A stretch of DNA of 58,403 nucleotides from CBDUXT01 sp965371245 (GTDB lineage Bacteria; Planctomycetota; Phycisphaerae; UBA1845). Positions 1-8,045 of the stretch are shown here, one piece after another. The notes below the pieces were generated by a model. It was not told the DNA's origin and did not search any database. It was given only the letters and a program-made list of their open reading frames with translations. The position numbers and the translations under genes are program-made. Position 1 is the stretch's first letter; every line of letters begins with the position of its first letter. The stretch covers positions 1-58,403 of the forward strand of contig CBDUXT010000027.1 of the NCBI GenBank assembly GCA_965371245.1, in the 5' to 3' direction.

Positions 1-261
1 AACCGATGTAAGTCCTTACTACACAAGCGGCAGTGCCATTCGGGACAGTCACCTAGTATGAGGTTCAAGGGTCACGCAGGGTTACGATGGGCGTCCTCGA
101 GCCATCAGAAAGCCCGGGGATCGCACCGGCACCCGGCTGCGGGTTGCGCATGTTAACGAATTGGCGCCGTTATGACAAGCCAGCCAAACAATGCCGGGTC
201 GATGACCCGACCTGCCGGACTGGTTGACGTGCCGGTGTTCGCTGAAACCTTTCCATCGCGC

Positions 262-310
262 AATCATCGTGACCCCACCCTTTGCTTTGAAAAGGATGGG
301 CCACCCGGCT
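262..310 (+). repeat. Dispersed repeat with GGGCCACCC motif and variable centre (copy 1)
   Basis: The block ATCATCGTGACCCCACCC is followed by a 13-base variable centre and then GGATGGGCCACCC. The same two conserved blocks, again 13 bases apart but with a different centre, occur at 49377-49407. The conserved length and changed centre suggest one element family rather than chance. Its function is unknown. Confidence 0.7.
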
Positions 311-350
311 GGCGGCTCTGACGCAGCGTACCTGTCCCGACGTGAGCCGG

Positions 351-454
351 GTAGGGCAGGTCGTTGACCTGCCTCTAATATCCGGCTCGAAGTCGGGAGA
401 GTGTCAAATGGTGCGGCGGCGATATGGTGACGGCAGGTGAATCACCTGCCCTAC
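351..454. repeat. REPIN-like pair of inverted palindromes (GTAGGGCAGG type)
   Basis: The left arm at 351-373 and the right arm at 432-454 are inverted copies matching at 20 of 23 bases. Both begin or end in GTAGGGCAGG, and each arm can also fold on itself through its own short inverted repeat. The same design, with related arm sequence, recurs at 3013-3078. Paired palindromes of this kind resemble REPIN elements, which are usually mobilised by RAYT transposases; no RAYT is visible in this window. Confidence 0.65.
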
Positions 455-467
455 GGGCACCGGCACT

Positions 468-1670
468 CTACTTGATGACGGTCAACGGCATCGAGCCGTC
501 TTTGCGCGGTAGGGGGTCCGGCGGGGCGATGTTGACCGACCTGTTCGCCAGTTCGGCCTCGCCTCGCTCGACGCGTTTGGCGAAGGCAACGGTTTCTTCG
601 TGGAGCGCGTCCAGCATTTCGGCCTCATCGACGGTGCGCGTTTGTTGTCCCTGAACGTAGATGATGCCGCGACCCTTACCCGCGAAGACGGCCACGTCGG
701 CGCCCTCAGCCTCTCCGGGGCCATTCACCACGCAGCCCATGACGGCCACTTTGACCGGGATCTTGATGCCGGAGAGTTTCCGGCGGACGTCGGCCACCAG
801 GGTGATCAGGTCGATCTCGATCCGGCCGCAGGTGGGGCACGCGATCAACTCGGGCTCCACGCGATTGCGCAGGCCGAGCGAGCAGAGCAACTCCTTGGCA
901 TCATCGACTTCGAGAACCGGGTCGGCCGCGTAGGAGATTCGGATGGTATCCCCGATGCCCATCGCCAGCAGCGAGCCGAGGGCGGCGATCGAACGAATGC
1001 GCCCAGTCTCCGGTGGACCGGCGTGGGTCACGCCGAGGTGCAAGGGGAAATCGAATCGCTTGGAGACGGCGCGGTATGCGTCGATCGTCAGGGCCGCGTC
1101 GATGCTCTTGGCGCTCAGGACCACGTCGTGGAAATCGTTCTCGTCGAAGATGCGCAGGTAGTCCGCAAGCGCGTCGGCCATCAGGTTGACCAACCCAGCG
1201 TGACGATCGGCGTCGATGCTTTCTTGCTGGCGGCTTCGGAGCGCCTTGTCGCGCCGCTCGACGACGCTGCCCTCGTTCACGCCGACACGAATCGGAATCC
1301 CGCGTTCGCGGCAGGCCGCGATCACGCGATCGACGCGTTTGCGGTCGGAGATGTTCCCGGGGTTCAGGCGGATCTTGTGGACCCCGGCTTCGACCGCCTC
1401 CAGGGCGCGCTCAAAATGGAAATGGACATCGGCCACGATGGGCACCGGGGATTGCTCCAAAATGGCGGGCAGGGCGTCGGTGTCACTCTTTTCGGGCACG
1501 GCCACTCGGACGATATCGCAACCGGCCTCCGCGAGCCGTCGGATTTGGGCCACGGTTTGGTCAACCTCGCGCGTGTAGGTGCTGGTCATGGATTGGATGC
1601 TTATGGGGGCGCCGCCGCCGATGGGCACGGCGCCGACCTTGATCTGGCGAGTTTTCCTGCGGGGGACCAT
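468..1670 (-). CDS. ispG: 4-hydroxy-3-methylbut-2-enyl diphosphate synthase (flavodoxin/ferredoxin), IspG
   Basis: This enzyme converts 2-C-methyl-D-erythritol 2,4-cyclodiphosphate to HMBPP in the MEP isoprenoid pathway, in the cytoplasm, using a [4Fe-4S] cluster. The 400-residue protein has the usual two-domain bacterial length. An N-terminal TIM barrel (roughly residues 5-260) is followed by a reductase-like domain carrying the cluster ligands. These are Cys278 and Cys281 in ACPTCGR and Cys313 in GCVVNGPGEA, with the conserved acidic residue Glu320. The ATG start is preceded by an AAGGTGA-like ribosome site. The gene stands alone between non-coding DNA and a plus-strand lipoprotein gene. 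It is intact and unremarkable, and identification is secure from the two cysteine motifs. Confidence 0.97.
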   Translation of the reverse strand: MVPRRKTRQIKVGAVPIGGGAPISIQSMTSTYTREVDQTVAQIRRLAEAGCDIVRVAVPEKSDTDALPAILEQSPVPIVADVHFHFERALEAVEAGVHKIRLNPGNISDRKRVDRVIAACRERGIPIRVGVNEGSVVERRDKALRSRQQESIDADRHAGLVNLMADALADYLRIFDENDFHDVVLSAKSIDAALTIDAYRAVSKRFDFPLHLGVTHAGPPETGRIRSIAALGSLLAMGIGDTIRISYAADPVLEVDDAKELLCSLGLRNRVEPELIACPTCGRIEIDLITLVADVRRKLSGIKIPVKVAVMGCVVNGPGEAEGADVAVFAGKGRGIIYVQGQQTRTVDEAEMLDALHEETVAFAKRVERGEAELANRSVNIAPPDPLPRKDGSMPLTVIK

Positions 1671-1915
1671 CTCATCACCTTCGGTGAACGGTAGCGAGCC
1701 TCGCGAGTATTGTAGAAGTGGCTAACCGATTCAGTCAAACCCTTGTCCGTCGGCTTGACGCGCGGGCGGGTCGCGGGTCTGGTATATCGCGCACTGGCTT
1801 GCTGCACCGCGATGCGCATTGGGCAGGCACGGCGCAGGATACGGCAGCAGAGGGGCACGTGCTTGGCCTCACGGTTTTCTTGAATACGAAACATGGGACA
1901 AGGGAGGTGATCTCG

Positions 1916-2971
1916 ATGGCGATCAATCGGGTGTGTTGGCGGGTGATGTTGGCGGCGGCGGGTTTGTTCATCTCGACCGGGTGTCAATCGATCGAGCGCG
2001 CCCCGGTGAGCTTTAGCTACGCCGTCGAGGCGGAGCGCGGCCTGCCGCCGGGCATGACGGTCCTTACGGTGATGCCGGCCAAGCTGGGGCCGACGACCGA
2101 CGAGAAGTGGTCCGATCTGTGCGCGACGACAATCCAACAGCTCATCAACGAGTCGCGCAATCGGCTCGGTACGGCCGTCACCGTGTCCGACCGCAGAGAC
2201 ACGCAGGTGACATTCGACGAGGCGGATCTCGAGGCGGCCGGCATGTCCACGAAACGCGGCGGGAGCGGCGGGAAGCTCTTGGCGGCTCAGGGCGCGATCC
2301 TGAGCAACATCAACGTGAAGGTCGAAAAGCGCATCGGCAGGCAGCGTACGATTTCGGGAATCGATATCGGGGCGTTCAAGGGGCGGGATTATTACGGGCG
2401 CCGCACGCGCGGCGGTCACGGCGCCATCGAGACCCAGGAAATCGAGACCGTGACGCGGACGATGACGGTCCAGGCCGACTTCCGCCTCATCGATACGTCC
2501 AACAACCAGGTGTGGGTGCAGTCGGAGCCGGTTACGTACACGGGAACGGACCGTACCCGGGCGAGCGCGTTTTTCGGGTCCAGTCGGACAGAGGCCGAGC
2601 TGACCCCACAGGATCGGATCATTCTGGGCTTGGTCGAACGGGCCGCCCGTCAGTTTGTCAGCCGGATCATGCCCTGCCGGATCGACGTTCGAGCGGTCGT
2701 TGTCTCCAGCGGACACGCGGATTGCATCGAGGGCACCCGGCTGTTGCGGGGCGAACTCTACGACGAGGCGGTCTTCCGCTTCCAGGCGGCGCTGGCCGCC
2801 GACTCGAGCGACCACCGCGCCGCCTATGGTGCGGGCGTCGCCTGTGAGGCATCGGGGCGATATGACGATGCGTTACGCTACTACCGTCGTGCCAATGCCG
2901 GGGCGGATCGCGAAGATTATCGCGAGGCCCTCGACCGCGTGAAAAACTATGGGCACCGCGTACGCGGATAG
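1916..2971 (+). CDS. CsgG-like lipoprotein with C-terminal TPR repeats
   Basis: The 351-residue protein starts with a lipoprotein signal ending in ISTGC (Cys23), so it should be lipid-anchored in the outer membrane or periplasm. I chose the ATG at 1916 because AGGGAGGTGA lies just upstream and the signal peptide begins there; the frame is open further upstream but shows no such features. Residues about 40-240 have a CsgG/LpoB-like look: a conserved opening (VLTVMPAKLG), long alternating hydrophobic strands, and a segment on substituent forms of the same protein family. Residues about 265-351 form two TPR-like helix pairs (YDEAVFRFQAALAAD, YDDALRYYRRA). It is the first of three exported proteins in the same direction. 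The CsgG relation is inferred by eye and moderate; the lipoprotein and TPR calls are firmer. Confidence 0.7.
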   Translation: MAINRVCWRVMLAAAGLFISTGCQSIERAPVSFSYAVEAERGLPPGMTVLTVMPAKLGPTTDEKWSDLCATTIQQLINESRNRLGTAVTVSDRRDTQVTFDEADLEAAGMSTKRGGSGGKLLAAQGAILSNINVKVEKRIGRQRTISGIDIGAFKGRDYYGRRTRGGHGAIETQEIETVTRTMTVQADFRLIDTSNNQVWVQSEPVTYTGTDRTRASAFFGSSRTEAELTPQDRIILGLVERAARQFVSRIMPCRIDVRAVVVSSGHADCIEGTRLLRGELYDEAVFRFQAALAADSSDHRAAYGAGVACEASGRYDDALRYYRRANAGADREDYREALDRVKNYGHRVRG

Positions 2972-3284
2972 TGGTTCGACGCAATATGCTTGGTTCACTG
3001 ATCGAATCTGCGCGTAGGGCGGGCTATTGCCCGCCTTCTTGCGGTCGAGCGGAGCGGCGGGCAATAGCCAGCCCTACGTTCTTGTGTGTGAAGTGGCCTT
3101 ATCACGAACGTTGTTTGACCGTAGACTCCACAGCGCGCGTAGCGGACCGCTGTTTGGGGTTTTGGCGGCTTTACCAACCTTTGCGGTCGCGGCGTGTCGA
3201 ACAGGATACAGAACGGTCGATTGCCGTGCAGCCTTTCCGGTGGACCGGATGTATCCGCGCGGTCGATCCACGAGGGAGAAATCG
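2972..3284. other. Intergenic region with REPIN-like palindrome pair
   Basis: Apart from the palindrome pair at 3013-3078 I see no gene. The pair may end the transcript of the preceding TPR lipoprotein gene. The last 20 bases hold the GGGAGAA ribosome site for the next gene. Confidence 0.5.
3013..3078. repeat. REPIN-like pair of inverted palindromes (CGTAGGGCGGGC type)
   Basis: The arms at 3013-3035 and 3056-3078 are inverted copies with one mismatch in 23 bases, separated by a 20-base spacer. Each arm contains the smaller palindrome GGCGGGCTATTGCCCGCC. The outer CGTAGGG ends match the GTAGGG ends of the element at 351-454. The structure would form a strong stem in RNA, so it could also block exonucleases or end transcription after the gene at 1916-2971. 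Confidence 0.75.
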
Positions 3285-4598
3285 ATGATGAACCGAGCGA
3301 GCATTCTTTGTAGTTCGAGCCTGGTCGCCTTGGCATGCGCCGCCGCGGGCGTTCAGGCCCAGCCTTCGGCGTGGGACTCACAGAACAAACTGCTTGCTCG
3401 ACGGGCGGCCGAGGCGGACTGCTACCGGAAGCTGGCCGAAACGGTCTACGGCGTCAGGATCAACACCGAGACCTATGTACGCGATTTCGTGACGGAGCGC
3501 GACGAGATACGCTCGGCCGTGGACAGTTTCGTCCAGGGCATCCGCCTGGGATCGCCGCGCTACTACGACGACGGCACGTGCGAGGTGGATGCCGAGGTGA
3601 CGGTGGCCAAGCTCGTGACCAAGCTGACTGAGATCCATCTCGCCCATTACGAGGGCAGCCGCGTGACCCGAACGGACATCGAGAACATCAAGAACACGGT
3701 CAAGACCAACGTGTTCCGCGTGACGGGTTCCGGCGTCCCTCGTCCCGAGTTACCCGACGTCGTGGCCGATATGGCGACGCCGCTGCCTCCGGGCGTTGTG
3801 CTTCCAGCACCGGCGATCCCCGCGATCTGGCGATCCGTGCCACCGCAAGCGCGGATGATGGCGGAGCGGGCGGCGCAGATGGATTCGATGCGGAAGCTCC
3901 TCGAGCAGATCAAGGGTCTTCGACTCAACTCCAATACCTTGGTTCGCGACTTCATCACCGAGTCGGACGAGATTTCGGCACGGGCCGACGGAATCGTGTA
4001 CGGCGCCGTCCAGGTCGCGAAATACCTTCGCCATGATGAACTCGTGGCCGAGGTGACGATGGAGGTTCCGGTCGAACGCCTGGTTACGAAGATCCAAGAG
4101 ATGCACGCCGAGTTTTATCACGGCGGTCGTGTGACAACCACGGACATCACCAACGTCAGGAAGAAGATCCATCGAAACATGATCCGCATCACCGGGTCGG
4201 GCGTACCGCCGGCCAGGTTCCTCGGGGGCGCCAGAAGTGCGGGCGTGGTCATGCCGGAGTGGTTCGACCGGCGTTTGGCCGCAACCGGGCAGGCGACGGA
4301 TCCACGGATGAGCACGGCGCAAGGGAAGCTGCGGGCGGCCCGGGCCGCACGGTTGGATGCCCTGCGTAAGCTGGCGGAACAGGTGGACGCGCTGACGATC
4401 ATCTCAGAAACGACCGTGCGCGATTTTGTCACGGAACGGGACGAGATTGCGGCCCAGGTCCAGTCTATCATCGCCGGCGCCGTGGCGGCCGAGGCGACCT
4501 TCGCCGACGATGTCGCCAGCGTGACCGTCTCGATTCCCGCGAGTGAGATCTGGTCGGTGGTTCATCAGGAAATGGTCATCGAGAAGAGGCGCGGTTGA
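3285..4598 (+). CDS. Secreted protein with three LPP20-like repeats
   Basis: This 437-residue protein has a Sec signal peptide with likely cleavage after VQA (residue 25). I chose the ATG at 3285 because it follows GAGGGAGAA and opens the signal peptide. The mature protein is a threefold repeat of about 155 residues. Each unit has an alanine- and arginine-rich helix (LLARRAAEADCYRKLAE and counterparts), then the hallmark VRDFVTERDEI at residues 65-75, 220-230 and 378-388, then a beta region. The first two units end in a VTGSGVP or ITGSGVP linker; the third lacks it. The helix-plus-RDF pattern resembles LPP20 lipoproteins and the N-terminal domain of FlgT/FlgP-type flagellar proteins. Its function is not known here. 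The start lies 313 bp after a CsgG-like lipoprotein and the end 38 bp before another lipoprotein. Confidence 0.8.
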   Translation: MMNRASILCSSSLVALACAAAGVQAQPSAWDSQNKLLARRAAEADCYRKLAETVYGVRINTETYVRDFVTERDEIRSAVDSFVQGIRLGSPRYYDDGTCEVDAEVTVAKLVTKLTEIHLAHYEGSRVTRTDIENIKNTVKTNVFRVTGSGVPRPELPDVVADMATPLPPGVVLPAPAIPAIWRSVPPQARMMAERAAQMDSMRKLLEQIKGLRLNSNTLVRDFITESDEISARADGIVYGAVQVAKYLRHDELVAEVTMEVPVERLVTKIQEMHAEFYHGGRVTTTDITNVRKKIHRNMIRITGSGVPPARFLGGARSAGVVMPEWFDRRLAATGQATDPRMSTAQGKLRAARAARLDALRKLAEQVDALTIISETTVRDFVTERDEIAAQVQSIIAGAVAAEATFADDVASVTVSIPASEIWSVVHQEMVIEKRRG

Positions 4599-4636
4599 CG
4601 CGTCCTCGGCATCCGGTTTTCGGAGGGACGATCGCT

Positions 4637-4975
4637 ATGAGTCGCTGGAAAGTTTCCATCATCAGGTCGGCTTCCGGTCTTGCCGCGTGTGCCGGGCTGG
4701 CGTTCGTTTCCGCGTGTCAGACCACGACGCGCCACACGGTCAGGTATTATCAATACAGCGATGTGCCCGTGACGCACGACCCGCCTCAGTCACTTCTGGA
4801 CGCGCAGAACCGGATGATGCAGGAGGGGATGACACCGCCGCCGGGGCAAATGGTAGCCCCCGGCCAAATGGTCGCGCCGGGACAGATGCTTGCGCCGGGA
4901 CAAACGGTGCCACCGGGAAAAATGGTGCCTGTGCAGCCGATAAAGCCGACGGGCAAGGGTCGTCCGCAAACCTGA
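4637..4975 (+). CDS. Small lipoprotein with PGQM repeats
   Basis: The predicted product has 112 residues. A lipoprotein signal ends in the lipobox VSAC with Cys27, so the mature protein should be membrane-anchored. I chose the ATG at 4637 because CGGAGGGA lies about eight bases upstream. The C-terminal half is a low-complexity run of five near-identical PGQMVA-type pentads or hexads (residues about 66-92), which probably forms an extended proline-rich stalk. It lies 38 bp downstream of the LPP20-repeat protein and is probably co-transcribed with it. I do not recognise a family. Short proline-rich lipoproteins often act as linkers between membrane and wall, but that is only a guess here. Confidence 0.75.
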   Translation: MSRWKVSIIRSASGLAACAGLAFVSACQTTTRHTVRYYQYSDVPVTHDPPQSLLDAQNRMMQEGMTPPPGQMVAPGQMVAPGQMLAPGQTVPPGKMVPVQPIKPTGKGRPQT

Positions 4976-5607
4976 TCCGCCGTTGCGCGGGCGATGTGTC
5001 CACCGGGGGACGGCCGGCGTACCAGTCGAGGCTTTTGAACGGGGCATGTGGTCTGTGTGACATTGCCGGAGGTGCATGACGACAGTATCGGCGATGACAG
5101 CTTTCAGCGCACCGGGCGCTGGCCCGGTGACAGCCTCACGCTGTGGTCCGCGGGGTGGCGCCCGCGGCTCCGCCGGGCGTACTTCCAACAACTTATTTGG
5201 AGGAGAACCTAAAGTAAAGGCGCAAGTCTTCGCCTGCACGGGGCTCGGCTTCCCCATAGCCGGGCAATATGCCCTGCGGCTCGACCCCGCGAAGAATGTA
5301 GTCCTCGGGGAATGATCCAGTACCGGCGCCTCAGCCTATAACGACAACGGGCTATGGTCGTGTCCACCTGTTGGGGACAGAAACGTCTTGATCGATCGCA
5401 GGGCATATCCGCCGTTTCAGGCGCGGGCTGGGTGAGCGACCATGAGTACGATCGCCCTGGAAAACCTGATTCCTGTCACAAATCCTCGCTTCGCGCGTTT
5501 ACTGGGTGAGCGCATAGCACGCTTCGTGACGCAACCGGCAGCAAAGCGGCTCTGACGTCCGCAGAGCGGCTTTGCCGTCGGTCGAATCCGAAAGAGGAGC
5601 GCTGTCG
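4976..5607. other. Long intergenic region before the ECF sigma gene
   Basis: No gene is convincing in this 632-base stretch; small open frames lack ribosome sites and motifs. An imperfect inverted repeat at about 5537-5578 (AAAGCGGCTCTG against its near-complement across a 6-base loop) lies 30 bases upstream of the sigma factor start, where it could be an operator or attenuator. A good ribosome site, AGGAG at 5595-5599, belongs to the next gene. Confidence 0.5.
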
Positions 5608-6225
5608 ATGACATTACCCAGTTGTACCGTGGTCCCGGAGACCCAGACGACCGGGGCTGCCGGCGGAAATGGAGAAGCCATGCGGTCATGCGGCCGACCA
5701 CTTGAGCTACTCGTCTCCGACTTCGATCGATTCTACGCTGTCGTCCATCGTTACTTGCTTCACCGCGTGTTCGACGGTGAGCTTGCGGAAGACCTTACCG
5801 CCGAGACTTTCTACCGAGCAGCCACCCGATCGAGACGGTTTCCGGAAGACTCCCGGCACGCGGGCGCGTGGCTGCTTAAAACGGCCACAAACCTGGCCAA
5901 CACGCACTATCGAAAAAAGCGTCTGTATCGGCTCCTGCCGGGGCGTCTCGCGAAGGCACGGCCTACGGTTGATGAACGGTCCGCCGATTTCCGTGCGGAT
6001 GGAGGCGAAGACCCAACTCGAGTTCGCGCTGCCATAGCGGCTTTGCGTCCAAAGTATCAGGCTGTCGTGGTCCTGCGATACTACACACAGCTATCCGTTG
6101 GGGAGATCTCCGAGGTCTTGGGTTGCCGGCAGGACGCCGTGCGCGCCCGGCTTAGCCGCGCTTTGAAGAAGATGCGCGATGAACTTGGTGTCGATTGGTC
6201 CCATCAAGACACGTCCAGCGCGTGA
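5608..6225 (+). CDS. ECF-subfamily RNA polymerase sigma factor
   Basis: The 205-residue protein has the two domains of a group 4 sigma factor and should redirect RNA polymerase to a small regulon. Region 2 runs from FDRFYAVVHRYLLHRVF to WLLKTATNLANTHYRKKR, including the conserved LAEDLTAETFYRA segment that binds core polymerase. Region 4 holds the helix-turn-helix YTQLSVGEISEVLGCRQDAVRARLSRALKKMR. The start at 5608 is favoured by AGGAG eight bases upstream; an in-frame ATG at 5680 is possible. Only 15 bases separate its stop from the next gene, whose product is a single-pass membrane protein, so the pair looks like a sigma factor with its cognate partner. Target promoters cannot be read from this window. 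Confidence 0.93.
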   Translation: MTLPSCTVVPETQTTGAAGGNGEAMRSCGRPLELLVSDFDRFYAVVHRYLLHRVFDGELAEDLTAETFYRAATRSRRFPEDSRHAGAWLLKTATNLANTHYRKKRLYRLLPGRLAKARPTVDERSADFRADGGEDPTRVRAAIAALRPKYQAVVVLRYYTQLSVGEISEVLGCRQDAVRARLSRALKKMRDELGVDWSHQDTSSA

Positions 6226-6240
6226 GGAAGGTGTTTCGTC

Positions 6241-7827
6241 ATGTATCAAGAAGAATCTTGTTTTCAGGAAGCCCTGGAATCCGCAGAGATGAAGATCGAT
6301 CCGAATCCGGCCCATGTTCAGGCCGTGCGAGAGCGCATGATGACCATGGCCCGGAATGGACCCGGGCGTCGCCGCCGAACTCGAAGTGCTTGGATGGTCG
6401 GGCTTGTGCTGTGTGGCGCGTGTGGCGCCGGCTTGACTGCAACGGAAACCGGTCGCAAGCTGATTGGCTTGGTATTCACGCCCGTGCAGACCCGTCATAC
6501 AACAACCGTGGTAGCATCCGATGGAACGAACTGGATTCTCTCGGGCAGCGCCGAAACATACAGTTCCGAGCAACTGAAGGCGGCTACCGATCAGTTCGAC
6601 GAGGTCGCGAAGCTGAAGGAAAACGGTCTCGGGGAATTGGTCGCGCTGATCGAGCACCCCGACTATCCGCTATACATGGTCAAGTACACGCTGAAGGACG
6701 GCACGGCAAAAATGCTCGGCTCGCTCGAGTTGACCGACAAGCAGGCCGTCAACATGCAGATGGAAGAGATCCAAAGACTTCGCGATGCCGGCGCGGGCGA
6801 TCTTCTCGTTCAGAGCCCATCTCCCATAGGACTCGGGCAGTACACGATTCGCTTCACGCTTGCCGATCGGACGGTGGATCTGCAAACCTGGTACCCGCCG
6901 AGTACGCGCGAACAGCGCGAGGCGATCTTCGCGGAGACACGCAAGCTCAAAGCCGATCTAAGATTCTCCGTCCTCCAGGCCGGCGTCAGTCCTGAAAACC
7001 CCGAGGAGGGTGTTGTGGGTACCTTGCAGTACACCCTCGCCGATGGGAGGATCGTCGGCATCGCGGAGAAGATTCCCCCTGATGCCATCACGCCGGATGG
7101 CACCCAAGTCGTGGTGCCTCACGCCGGCGAGACCGTCAGCGTAAAGCCGGGAGGAACCTGGACGGCCCCGGACGGCACTTATTACACCATGAGCGGTGTC
7201 ACAGAATCCGACAGCCCTGATGAACAAGAGGCGGTCGTTGACAAGTTCCATGAAGTCTACGCGATCAAGAAAGCCGGGGGCGGACAGTTGGTCGGCTTGA
7301 TCGAGCACCCCGGATTCACCGGCGAGCTCAGTGCGACGACTTTTCAAGTCAAGTACACTTTCGATGACGGTGAAACCATGACCGTAGGTGAGAGTGACTT
7401 CAGCGGTGTGCAGAGAACCACTCTGCGGATCGACGAAGTTCAGCGCCTTCGCGATGCCGGGGCGGGCGAGGTCATTTCGCAAGCCGAATCGCCCCAAGGG
7501 CTGGGACGCTTCACCATCCGGTTCGCGTTTTCTGACGGCGAAACCGTGGACTTACAAACGGTCTATCCGCCCGGCACGCGCCAAGAGCGTGACGCGATCT
7601 TTGCGGAAACACGCGAGCTGAAAGCCCAGAGGCTTTTCTCGGTGACAGAAGCGCGTGTAGCTCCGGGAGCGGGTGTTTGGGGTAGGCTTGTATATAGCCT
7701 GTCCGATGGGCGATCCGTGGTTCATTATGAACCCGTGCCCACCGATCTGATTTCTTCAGACGGCAGGCGCATCGCGATACCCGGCACAGGAGAATTCATC
7801 GACATTGCCGGCTTGGCGGGAAACTGA
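6241..7827 (+). CDS. Single-pass membrane protein with duplicated domain, probable partner of the ECF sigma factor
   Basis: The product has 528 residues. Residues 1-50 are hydrophilic and cytoplasmic, residues 51-69 form one membrane helix, and the rest should lie outside the inner membrane. The exported part is two copies of a domain of about 200 residues (about 94-292 and 311-514). Both contain LIEHP, then EIQRLRDAGAG or EVQRLRDAGAG (offset 223 residues), then YTIRF or FTIRF, VDLQT, YPP and AIFAETR. I find no zinc HxxxCxxC anti-sigma motif, so an anti-sigma role is inferred only from topology and from coupling to the sigma gene 15 bases upstream. The short N-terminal tail would be the sigma-binding part. 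The duplicated domain may sense a periplasmic signal. The domain family is not one I recognise. Confidence 0.8.
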   Translation: MYQEESCFQEALESAEMKIDPNPAHVQAVRERMMTMARNGPGRRRRTRSAWMVGLVLCGACGAGLTATETGRKLIGLVFTPVQTRHTTTVVASDGTNWILSGSAETYSSEQLKAATDQFDEVAKLKENGLGELVALIEHPDYPLYMVKYTLKDGTAKMLGSLELTDKQAVNMQMEEIQRLRDAGAGDLLVQSPSPIGLGQYTIRFTLADRTVDLQTWYPPSTREQREAIFAETRKLKADLRFSVLQAGVSPENPEEGVVGTLQYTLADGRIVGIAEKIPPDAITPDGTQVVVPHAGETVSVKPGGTWTAPDGTYYTMSGVTESDSPDEQEAVVDKFHEVYAIKKAGGGQLVGLIEHPGFTGELSATTFQVKYTFDDGETMTVGESDFSGVQRTTLRIDEVQRLRDAGAGEVISQAESPQGLGRFTIRFAFSDGETVDLQTVYPPGTRQERDAIFAETRELKAQRLFSVTEARVAPGAGVWGRLVYSLSDGRSVVHYEPVPTDLISSDGRRIAIPGTGEFIDIAGLAGN

Positions 7828-7907
7828 TCCGGCAACGCCCACATCCCACAAGTCATGGAACAGGTACGACTTCATCGACTGAAAGGTCAGTCTCGCGTAA
7901 AGCATTT

Positions 7908-7950
7908 CCCGTTTTCGTATGCCGGGTTCATCGCTCTTTGCGATACATCC
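7908..7950 (+). repeat. 43-bp dispersed repeat (copy 1), convergent gene gap
   Basis: It matches 17959-18001 at about 37 of 43 bases, including the shared block TGCCGGGTTCATCGCT. Weaker similarity continues for about 20 bases further. Both copies lie 60-80 bases past the stop codon of a plus-strand gene and before the end of a minus-strand gene. Confidence 0.65.
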
Positions 7951-7962
7951 AACGGCAAGAAA

Positions 7963-7990
7963 CCGCGCGGGCTAATAACCCGCGGCTCGG
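7963..7990 (+). repeat. Palindromic repeat, GCGGGCT(AATA)ACCCGCGGCTCGG type
   Basis: The stem CCGCGCGGG pairs with CCCGCGG around a short loop and is followed by CTCGG. Near-identical units lie at 36554-36580 (opposite strand) and 45152-45178, which are identical to each other over 27 bases. The loop is the variable part in this copy. Confidence 0.7.
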
Positions 7991-8045
7991 AATAACGATA
8001 CGGAAAAAGCTGTCGTTGCAGGAATCCGACCTGATCCCGCGGCAC

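Larger units (their letters stand above)
1..467. other. Non-coding region downstream of ispG, repeat-rich
   Basis: I see no convincing gene here; short open frames on both strands have no signal peptide, ribosome site or recognisable motif. The region holds two palindromic repeats, described separately at 262-310 and 351-454. It lies beyond the 3' end of the minus-strand ispG gene, so these palindromes may also act as transcript ends. Confidence 0.6.
7828..8045. other. Convergent intergenic region with two repeat types
   Basis: This gap lies between two genes that face each other. It holds a 43-base sequence at 7908-7950 that recurs in another convergent gap at 17959-18001, and a palindrome of the CGGGCT...AGCCCGCGGCTCGG family at 7963-7990. 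Both may help end transcription from the two sides. Confidence 0.6.

Noticed and set aside
600..1694. A 364-codon plus-strand frame opposite ispG
   Set aside because: IspG motifs on the minus strand are decisive; this frame is their complement.
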